Source of the DNA: Methanomicrobiales archaeon
GTDB taxonomy: Archaea > Halobacteriota > Methanomicrobia > Methanomicrobiales > Methanoculleaceae
Length of the DNA: 11,665 nucleotides
NCBI GenBank assembly: GCA_012510335.1
Contig: JAAZIF010000065.1
Coordinates: 1-11,665 of the forward strand
Direction: 5' to 3'
Shown here: positions 6,101 through 11,665 of the stretch, in pieces
Position numbering within the stretch: the stretch's first letter is position 1
Layout of the letters: each line of letters starts with the position of its first letter
Program-made: the position numbers and the translations under genes
The notes under the pieces: model-generated
Seen by the model: the letters and a program-made list of their open reading frames with translations, nothing else
Told to the model about the DNA's origin: nothing
Databases searched by the model: none

Positions 6101-6940
6101 ATGCATCGCATGGAACTCACACCTATCGGGCTTGTGCGATCTCATCTCCGTTCAAGGAGTGATATGCCGGTCCAGGGTGTCGAGGCCGAGGTCGAGATCT
6201 TTCCCGATTACGCCGGGGCTCTCCTGGGCGTTGAGGAGAACTCGCACCTCATCCTGATCTGCTGGCTGCATGAGGCCGGGCGGACCGTCCTGAGGGCGGT
6301 GGCCAGAAAGGTCTCCCGCGACCTCCCCGAGAAAGGCGTCTTCTCGCTCCGCTCGCCCGAGAGGCCAAACCCCATATCTTTCTCGGTGGTGCGACTGCGC
6401 GGCATCCGGGAGGAGCGCTTCCTCGAACTCGAGAACGTGGACGTGATCGACGGGACGCCGGTGATCGATATCAAACCCTACCAGGTGGGATGGGACTGCA
6501 TCTTCTCCGCGACCGGTCACGACCGGATCGAGAAGGTCAGGAGGATGGGGCCCGGCGAATACAGGGAGGGGCTCATACGCGAGGCGGTGAACTACCACGG
6601 CGAACTCTGTCCGGGTGTGGCGGTCGCGGTGCGGATCGCTGAGGCGGCGACGCGCATACTCGACTGCGACCTGCGTGCGCCGCAGATCGCGGTCGCGCCA
6701 GGCGCCGATCCCTGCATCGCCGATGCGCTCATAGGGATCACCGGCGCACGCCCGGGAAACCGCCGGCTGAGGTGTTCGAGCGGAGATCGCTGTCTCTTCA
6801 CCGCTCCCGGAGAAGAGGTGATCTTCCACCTCAGGGCCGTGCCCGGGGTTGTCGATGCGATCTTTGCATGCAGTGAAGCGGCGCTCTTCGACTGCGAGGT
6901 CTGGCGGCAGAATCAATTGCCTTTTAACCGAGATCTATGA
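6101..6940 (+). CDS. trmO: TrmO-like tRNA methyltransferase domain fused to an FmdE-like domain
   Basis: Residues about 4-145 are a TrmO/TsaA-type domain (UPF0066), the fold that methylates N6 of threonylcarbamoyl-A37 in tRNA with S-adenosylmethionine. The family hallmark SPERPNPI is at 85-92, with MELTPIG at the start and an NSHLILICWLHE segment at 47-58. Residues about 155-265 are a second domain of FmdE type. It has the intact motif HGELCPG (166-172) and PCIADAL (204-210), corresponding to the CLPDA segment of FmdE, but no zinc-finger tail. TrmO proteins usually lack such a domain. ATG 6101 is listed, and ATG 6110 is an equally good start. Neither has a ribosome binding site, and a weak CATATA at 6070-6075 is placed for a leaderless transcript. 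The gap to the upstream FmdE gene is 58 bases and to moeA 34 bases, which suggests one operon. The domain calls are firm. Whether the protein still acts on tRNA is open. Confidence 0.85.
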   Translation: MHRMELTPIGLVRSHLRSRSDMPVQGVEAEVEIFPDYAGALLGVEENSHLILICWLHEAGRTVLRAVARKVSRDLPEKGVFSLRSPERPNPISFSVVRLRGIREERFLELENVDVIDGTPVIDIKPYQVGWDCIFSATGHDRIEKVRRMGPGEYREGLIREAVNYHGELCPGVAVAVRIAEAATRILDCDLRAPQIAVAPGADPCIADALIGITGARPGNRRLRCSSGDRCLFTAPGEEVIFHLRAVPGVVDAIFACSEAALFDCEVWRQNQLPFNRDL

Positions 6941-6964
6941 AGAACCCTCAATCAGGCATATCCC

Positions 6965-6970
6965 GAGGAG
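6965..6970 (+). promoter_or_regulatory. ribosome binding site of moeA
   Basis: GAGGAG lies 4 bases before ATG 6975. It fixes the start there and excludes in-frame upstream extension back to 6849, which would overlap the 3' end of the TrmO-FmdE gene. Confidence 0.7.
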
Positions 6971-6974
6971 CAAC

Positions 6975-8822
6975 ATGTCACGTCGTTACCTGAATCTCAT
7001 ATCGCTCCCGGATGCGCTCGCCACCATGCGGCGGGCGTTCCCCCCGGGCAACCATGTCGAGACCGTGCCGCTACACATGGCTGTCGGCAGGGTGACGGCC
7101 GGGCCCCTGTACGCAGAATGTTCCGTTCCGTGGGCTGATATCGCAACATTTGACGGTTATGCGGTAAGAAGCGAGGACACACTGGGGGCAGGGGATCAGC
7201 GGCCGCTGCCTCTTGCGGACTATGCTCCCATCAACACCGGCGAGGTACTTCCCCCCTCGTTTGATGCCGTCGTCATGGTCGAGGATACCTGGGACGAGGA
7301 TGGCAGTCTCTGGATCAGGAAATCCGCCGCGCCCTGGCAGCACGTCAGGCATGCCGGTGAGGATATCAGGGCCGGGGAGCTCGTCCTCCCGAAGGGCCAC
7401 CGGATCCGGCCGTTTGATACAGGCGCGCTCGCCACCTACGGCATAACCCGGCTGAAGGTGCGATCGGTCCGGGTCGGGATCATACCGACAGGGAACGATC
7501 TCGTGCCGCTCGGTGTGGTGCCCGCGCCCGGCCAGACGGTCGAGACCAACACCCTCATGGCCGATGCCTACCTCACCCGGATGGGGGCAACCTGCCGCCG
7601 TTACGGGATCACACCGGATAGTCCGGACCTGATACAGAGGGCGCTTGAGGATGCTATGGCAGAAAACGACCTTGTCATCCTCTCGGCAGGCTCGTCTGCC
7701 GGTTCCCGTGACTTCTCCCGGGATGCTGTCGGCGCGCTCGGGGAGATCATCTTTCACGGCATCGCGGTCAGGCCCGGGAAACCGGTGCTGCTCGCGCGGA
7801 TCGGCGGCAAACCGGTTCTCGGGATGCCGGGCTACCCTGTAGCCGCGCAGACCATCCTCAGGGAGGTTGTGGGGAGCCTGCTCGCGTGGTGGGGACTCTC
7901 CCCGGAGAGCGGTGAGGAGCTGGATGTCCGGTTGTCGCGGAAACTGGCATCGGATCTCGGGTTTGACGAGTTCATCCCGGTCTCGGTCGGGCGTGTGGGC
8001 GGCACCTGCTGGGCGACGCCTCACCCCCGGGGGGGCGGTATACAGATGGCCGTGGTCCGGGCTAACGGCTACATCCACGTCCCGGCCGCGCGCGAGGGGA
8101 TCGGGGCAGGCGAGGAGGTGCGCGTCCGGCTCACCGTCCCGCCGGAGCGGATAGCCCGCACGCTTATATGTACCGGCGTGCGCTACCCCGCCCTGAACGA
8201 ACTCGCGAACTGTCTCTCTGATGCCGGTTACATGCTCCACTGCTGCAACGCATCGACGATCGGGTCGGTGCTCGCCCTCCGGGCGAAGGCCTGTCACACC
8301 GCTTCGATCTGCATCCCGGATACCGGGACAGCCTGGAATGACCTGGTGCTCCGGTACCTGCCCGGTGTTGATCTTCTGCGGGTGCAGGTGACCCGGACGG
8401 AACTCGGGATCGCGTCGAGAGAGTCCCTGGATGCCGGCACCGTGGAGTCGCTCCGGTTCATCAACCGCCCGAAGGGTTCTTCTGCACGGATCTTTCTGGA
8501 TGCGTGGCTGGAAGGGCGGGGGGTCGATACCGGCCGGCTCACCGGCTACGAGCACGAGGTCAGGACACCAGAAGCTGTAACGAACGCGGTTAGCAGCGGG
8601 TTTGCGGATGCGGGCGTCTGCCCGGCCGGTGCGGCGCGGGCTGCAGGGCTCAGGTTCACCCCGCTCGGGCATGAATCATGCGATCTCCTGGTCAGGGAGG
8701 ATCTTGCCGGGGTTGTGGGTGTCGCAGACCTCATCCGGGCCGCCCGGTCGCCGGAGTTTCAAGAACAACTCCGGTCGCTTGAGAGGCACCGCGCCGGCCG
8801 GGCCGGCGACAAATCTCTGTAG
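6975..8822 (+). CDS. moeA: Molybdopterin molybdenumtransferase MoeA with C-terminal periplasmic-binding-like domain
   Basis: MoeA inserts molybdate (or tungstate in some archaea) into adenylylated molybdopterin, in the cytoplasm. The 615-residue product is about 200 longer than plain MoeA. Residues 1-390 show the MoeA pattern: FDGYAV (59-64), INTGE (86-90), PTGNDL (171-176, in place of the common PTGDEL), LSAGSSAGSRD (236-246), GIAVRPGKPVLLA (262-274) and GMPGYPVAA (283-291). Residues about 395-600 match the PBP-like tail found on many archaeal and clostridial MoeA paralogues: a CNASTIGSVLALRAKACHTA segment (424-443), FINRPKGSSARIFLD (495-509) and a late FADAGVCPAGAARAAG (543-558). The expected GSxGGL and RGSGTR sequences are degenerate. 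No signal peptide is seen, so this is not a secreted binding protein. The tail may bind oxyanion or pterin, which is inference. A likely user of the product is FdhA, encoded across the spacer. Confidence 0.92.
   Translation: MSRRYLNLISLPDALATMRRAFPPGNHVETVPLHMAVGRVTAGPLYAECSVPWADIATFDGYAVRSEDTLGAGDQRPLPLADYAPINTGEVLPPSFDAVVMVEDTWDEDGSLWIRKSAAPWQHVRHAGEDIRAGELVLPKGHRIRPFDTGALATYGITRLKVRSVRVGIIPTGNDLVPLGVVPAPGQTVETNTLMADAYLTRMGATCRRYGITPDSPDLIQRALEDAMAENDLVILSAGSSAGSRDFSRDAVGALGEIIFHGIAVRPGKPVLLARIGGKPVLGMPGYPVAAQTILREVVGSLLAWWGLSPESGEELDVRLSRKLASDLGFDEFIPVSVGRVGGTCWATPHPRGGGIQMAVVRANGYIHVPAAREGIGAGEEVRVRLTVPPERIARTLICTGVRYPALNELANCLSDAGYMLHCCNASTIGSVLALRAKACHTASICIPDTGTAWNDLVLRYLPGVDLLRVQVTRTELGIASRESLDAGTVESLRFINRPKGSSARIFLDAWLEGRGVDTGRLTGYEHEVRTPEAVTNAVSSGFADAGVCPAGAARAAGLRFTPLGHESCDLLVREDLAGVVGVADLIRAARSPEFQEQLRSLERHRAGRAGDKSL
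8792..8808. other. GC-rich palindrome overlapping the moeA 3' end
   Basis: CGCCGGCC-G-GGCCGGCG is a perfect 8-base-arm palindrome 14 bases before the moeA stop, and 31 bases from the 3' end of the convergent tRNA-Leu gene. It could pause or terminate transcripts arriving from either side. No T-run follows on either strand, and GC-rich codon use alone can create such repeats. Confidence 0.3.
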
Positions 8823-8838
8823 CGCGCGGAAAGCAGGA

Positions 8839-8921
8839 TGCGAGTGGCAGGATTCGAACCTGCGAACTCCTGTGAGAATCGATCTTGAGTCGATCACCTT
8901 TGGCCGCTCGGTAACACTCGC
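8839..8921 (-). tRNA. tRNA-Leu (anticodon CAA)
   Basis: On the minus strand a class II tRNA of 83 bases folds: acceptor stem GCGAGTG/CACTCGC with discriminator A (8839), D arm with GAGCGGCC, anticodon stem ATCGA/TCGAT, and loop CTCAAGA giving anticodon CAA (codon TTG, Leu). A long variable arm, TTCTCACAGGAGTTC region, separates it from T arm GCAGG-TTCGAAT-CCTGC. No intron is seen and the 3' CCA is not encoded. It is convergent with moeA, whose stop is 16 bases from the tRNA 3' end, and lies downstream of polC on the same strand. Confidence 0.95.
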
Positions 8922-8948
8922 ACTCATCTAGATATCTCACGCCATGAC

Positions 8949-8956
8949 TCTTATGT
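8949..8956 (-). promoter_or_regulatory. possible TATA box of tRNA-Leu
   Basis: On the minus strand ACATAAGA is centred about 31 bases before the first base of tRNA-Leu, in the AT-richest part of the 8922-9157 spacer. The match to an archaeal box A is weak and rests mainly on position. The rest of that spacer shows nothing I can name. Confidence 0.3.
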
Positions 8957-9157
8957 GTTCTTGAATCGGCCGTCCTCGCGCCAATACCTGTTGCGCACAG
9001 GAACACCTTCCACCGCCGCTACGCGCGACAAAGGCCCATCCCGGCAGCAGTCTCCTGCCTGCGCCAGGAGTGGTGAGGCCAGAGGGCCGTCGGGACGATA
9101 GGGATCATAGAGAGCACGACCCTCCCGGCTGGAGAATGCTCGCTCGCGCCTGTCCTC

Positions 9158-11665
9158 TCACATGAAGTCCGCAAGCCCCAGCTGCCGCACAGGTGCCTCG
9201 CCGAAGGTGGACTCGATCTGCATGCAGAGCACCTCCACCCGCTGCCTGGTATACTCCGATACCGCGTAGTTCTTACATATATCGCGTGAGACATCCAGGT
9301 ACTTCTTCACCGAACCCTCGTGGACCGTGGGGATAACGTTCCCCCCGCACCGGGTACACCTCCCGGCGATCGGCATCCGCCGGTATTTCGCGTTGCACTT
9401 CGTGCATCGGACCTTCTGCTTCGAGAAGGCGTTGAGGTTCCCCTGGAGATCCCTGATGAAGTGGGTGTTTAAGACCCGCTCCGCAACATCGTCTGTATCC
9501 ACAGCCCTGATCTTCCCGGCAAGTTCGAGTTCGGCCTCGAGTTTCTCAAGCATCGTCCCGAGTTTCGTGTAGGTCGACTCAAGCGGCCCCGCCGATATGT
9601 CTGATGTTGGGTGGGTGAAGGAGAACCCCTCGACCTGGGCCGGGGTTCCGAGCCTGTGCTCCACCCGGTCGACGAACGCATCGAGATCCTTCGGGTTCGC
9701 GTAGGCGAGGCAGCCGTTGTAGACCTCCAGCGGGTAGTGGTCGCCGACATCGACGTTGAGGCACTCCTTATCGATCTCGGCCGGATCTATCCGGGTGGTC
9801 AGGACCAGAGGTGCGTCCATCGTCCCGCCCCGGGACTCAGGAAGGTAAGCCCGGGAGAAGTTGATCAGCCCGTCGAGGAGGAGCATCACACAGTCCTCGT
9901 CGCCGTCGCACTGCCCGCAGAAGATGCCGTTTGCAGCCAGGGTATGGTTCTCCGCGACCGTCAGGCAGTAGACCCGGTCGTCGAGCGCCTGGACGGTCTC
10001 CCGGGCGGTGATCTCATCGCTGACGACGAACCCCCCCTCCTCGGTCGGGACGCGGTCGCCGATCTTCACCTCAAGCGCCCTTATCTTTCTGAGGTAGCCT
10101 GTATCCCAGACCAGCATCGCGTGATCGGGGGTGACAGAGAGAACCTTCCCCCGTCTCGTCACAAACCGGATGAGATGCGCCGGGGCCCGGTGGACCGAGA
10201 CCGATGTGACCTTCTTGAGGCTGATGAGCCCCTGAGAATCGAGACTCCTGACGAAGAACGGCTGTCTCGGGTCTGAGTAATATGTTCCCAGGCGATCGAT
10301 CCCGGGTTTTGAGACATCGAAGTTCTCCACGACGAACTTCCGGATCGGCATCGACGCCCACCGCCGGCCGTCGAAGACTGTGATCCCGGTATCGCCAGCA
10401 AAGCAGTTCCGGCGTTTAGCTGCATGGAAGAACGGGTGGGCGTAACCGACCGCGGCCTTCGAAAACCCGATAAGCCGGGCGAGGACGCCTGCGCTTGTGT
10501 GCGGGGCAAGCCCCATCAGCAGGTGGCCCACGAGGTCGAGCGGTTCCCTGGCCCTGTAGAAGGGCTCAAGCCCGTAGACCTTCACCAGGAGATCATCGAT
10601 GAAGCCGGCCACCCTGACCAGCCACTCGCCGCAGTCCTCGGAGACAAGTATATCCTGGTGCCTGAGTTCCAGAACCTGGTCTGTCTCGGTGAGATCCCGG
10701 CCGGATATGTCGTGGGTGTAGCCGAGCTCCCGGAGCCTTCCGATCGGGACGCCGATCTCATCAGGCCGGAAATGGGTCAGGGGGAGGTCGATCATATCGT
10801 AGCGGACGGTGCCATCCTTGAAGACATAAAGGTTTTGCAGCGCCCGGAGGATTCCCTTCTCGATCGGTTCCACCGGCCGTTCCCGCGATATAAGGCCTTT
10901 CACGCCTTTCAGGAGCGCGACTGCCTGGTCGCGCAGGCCCAGGTTCTCAAGCGCCGCCGCGTACTCGGCTTTTATGTTGATAGAGACCTTCTGGAGGCAG
11001 ACCGTCGGCATGTTGCACCGGGGGCACCGGTCCCCTCCGATCTCCTGCCCGCACTTCGGGCACCGGAAGACTGGAACCGTGTGCGTGCCGCACTCGCAGA
11101 GGTTCTTGTAGGTGAAGGTGCCGCAGGCCGGGCAGCGCCGCTCGCCGACATCCGCTTCGATAACGCCGCCGTCCATGTTGGACCTGGGTTTTGAGACGCA
11201 GGCTGCCTGGAACGACCGGCGCGAACCACCCTCATCGCCTATCGGGAAGAGCGAATGCGGCGGCGGCTTCATCTCCCGCTGCCTGGACTTCCCCGGTCGC
11301 CCCATCCGCCCGCCGATCCGGGTTCCGGCCCTTGAGCGGATCAGGAAACCGGAGAGATGCATCGCAAGATCGGGCGCGTTCTCCATGGGGGCGTCCCGCC
11401 ACGGAGATCGCTTCTCAAGCTGGAGCGTCAGGCCGAGGCAGGCGAGGAGAACCAGGTACTCAGGGATCACGATCCGGGTGCCGGAGAGGTGGTGGGGAAC
11501 CAGGAGTTCCTCAAGGATCGCCTTCACCTCGGGGGTGTCCGGCACAGCGAGCCCCCCGTCACCGATCCTGCCATCAGCACTGATCCGATCGGCGAGGAAG
11601 GCAAGATCGGCCGGGGCGATGTCATCCCAGAGGTGTGTGTAATCGGGGTGGAGAGGCACCCCCTC
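9158..11665 (-). CDS. polC: DNA polymerase II (family D) large subunit DP2, 5' end outside the window, intein-containing
   Basis: PolD is the euryarchaeal replicative polymerase, and DP2 is its catalytic subunit. The frame is open to base 11665 (a GTG at 11659 is internal) and stops at TGA 9158-9160, so about 835 residues of a longer protein are visible. Counting from that GTG: TRIGGRMGRP at 113-122 and KPPPHSLFPIG at 131-141 are typical DP2. A zinc-binding region has Cys 176, 179, 188, 190, 200, 203, 212 and 215. The mini-intein occupies 419-583. Directly after it comes CDGDED (584-589), with the invariant catalytic aspartates, followed by LLLDGLINFSRAYLPESRGG. A C-terminal zinc motif has CTKC and CTRC in the last 100 residues. 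Spliced, the extein reads NCDGDED across the junction. The small subunit DP1 is not in the window. Confidence 0.95.
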   Translation of the reverse strand, partial: EGVPLHPDYTHLWDDIAPADLAFLADRISADGRIGDGGLAVPDTPEVKAILEELLVPHHLSGTRIVIPEYLVLLACLGLTLQLEKRSPWRDAPMENAPDLAMHLSGFLIRSRAGTRIGGRMGRPGKSRQREMKPPPHSLFPIGDEGGSRRSFQAACVSKPRSNMDGGVIEADVGERRCPACGTFTYKNLCECGTHTVPVFRCPKCGQEIGGDRCPRCNMPTVCLQKVSINIKAEYAAALENLGLRDQAVALLKGVKGLISRERPVEPIEKGILRALQNLYVFKDGTVRYDMIDLPLTHFRPDEIGVPIGRLRELGYTHDISGRDLTETDQVLELRHQDILVSEDCGEWLVRVAGFIDDLLVKVYGLEPFYRAREPLDLVGHLLMGLAPHTSAGVLARLIGFSKAAVGYAHPFFHAAKRRNCFAGDTGITVFDGRRWASMPIRKFVVENFDVSKPGIDRLGTYYSDPRQPFFVRSLDSQGLISLKKVTSVSVHRAPAHLIRFVTRRGKVLSVTPDHAMLVWDTGYLRKIRALEVKIGDRVPTEEGGFVVSDEITARETVQALDDRVYCLTVAENHTLAANGIFCGQCDGDEDCVMLLLDGLINFSRAYLPESRGGTMDAPLVLTTRIDPAEIDKECLNVDVGDHYPLEVYNGCLAYANPKDLDAFVDRVEHRLGTPAQVEGFSFTHPTSDISAGPLESTYTKLGTMLEKLEAELELAGKIRAVDTDDVAERVLNTHFIRDLQGNLNAFSKQKVRCTKCNAKYRRMPIAGRCTRCGGNVIPTVHEGSVKKYLDVSRDICKNYAVSEYTRQRVEVLCMQIESTFGEAPVRQLGLADFM
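9911..10405 (-). other. mini-intein in DP2 with Gly-Gln C-terminus
   Basis: The 165 codons begin with Cys (10405-10403) and end with Gln (9913-9911). The next residue, Cys (9910-9908), is the first C-extein residue. Block A is CFAGDTGITVFDG. Block B is VTPDHAMLVW (91-100) with the Thr-x-x-His pair. Block F is VYCLTVAENHTLAANG (145-160). Block G is IFCGQ, followed by Cys. Between blocks B and F there are only about 45 residues, with no LAGLIDADG motif, so the homing endonuclease is absent. The usual terminal His-Asn is replaced by Gly-Gln. An intein at DP2 with C-terminal Gln is known and splices in Pyrococcus abyssi, so splicing is plausible here. Its insertion point is one residue before the catalytic aspartates, so an unspliced DP2 should be inactive. 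Confidence 0.93.

Noticed and set aside
7071..8672. Minus-strand open frame of 533 codons opposite moeA
   Set aside because: It is Arg/Pro/Gly-rich with no family motifs and is fully antisense to a well-supported moeA.
8922..9157. Small gene or RNA between tRNA-Leu and polC
   Set aside because: Frames here overlap polC or tRNA-Leu. I see no C/D or other RNA motif that I can support.
9611..10276. Plus-strand open frame of 221 codons opposite polC and the intein
   Set aside because: It is a shadow of the polC frame with no ribosome binding site and no recognisable fold. It is not an intein-encoded endonuclease.
9911..10405. Homing endonuclease within the DP2 intein
   Set aside because: Only about 45 residues separate blocks B and F, and no LAGLIDADG or HNH motif is present.
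1..11665. CRISPR array, insertion sequence, phage or defence system
   Set aside because: No spaced repeat series, terminal inverted repeats, transposase, integrase or known defence domain is visible on either strand.

Overview
The window reads as GC-rich chromosome of a hydrogenotrophic, formate-using methanogenic archaeon. Methanomicrobiales (a Methanoculleus-like organism) is the best guess, inferred from protein families and wording of motifs rather than from a search. The archaeal evidence is a D-family DNA polymerase large subunit, an FdhAB pair of the F420-dependent methanogen type, FmdE-family proteins, tRNA genes without an encoded CCA, and TATA-box promoters in AT-rich spacers.

Layout from left to right. 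Positions 2-241 hold the C-terminal end of an unidentified protein with a winged-helix fold. Next is hypD (323-1354, + strand), a [NiFe]-hydrogenase maturation gene, then tRNA-Arg(CCG) (1408-1479) with a TATA box and a T-run. A non-coding spacer of about 290 bases (1480-1769) contains several hairpins lying 3' of the fdh operon. On the minus strand fdhA (5079-3010) and fdhB (3008-1770) form a tight operon for F420-dependent formate dehydrogenase. Its promoter lies in an AT-rich divergent spacer (5080-5400). On the other side of that spacer, three plus-strand genes lie head to tail: a free-standing FmdE-family protein with a zinc-finger tail (5401-6042), a TrmO-FmdE fusion (6101-6940) and a MoeA with a C-terminal periplasmic-binding-like domain (6975-8822). 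tRNA-Leu(CAA) follows on the minus strand (8839-8921), then about 240 bases in which I see no gene. The window ends inside polC (DP2), which is interrupted by a 165-residue mini-intein (9911-10405).

How the genes may work together: FdhAB oxidises formate and reduces F420, and its catalytic subunit needs a molybdenum or tungsten bis-pterin cofactor. MoeA inserts the metal into that cofactor, and FmdE-family proteins are associated with molybdenum formylmethanofuran dehydrogenase. The divergent FmdE / TrmO-FmdE / MoeA cluster is therefore plausibly a cofactor-supply or sensing cluster paired with fdhAB. This pairing is inference from position. HypD supports the hydrogenases that a formate/H2-using methanogen also carries.

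The points most worth a second look are the DP2 intein with a Gly-Gln C-terminus in place of His-Asn, the FmdE-like protein that has lost a His and the Cys of its core motif, and the TrmO-FmdE fusion next to MoeA. I did not find CRISPR arrays, insertion sequences, phage genes or an obviously new defence system.
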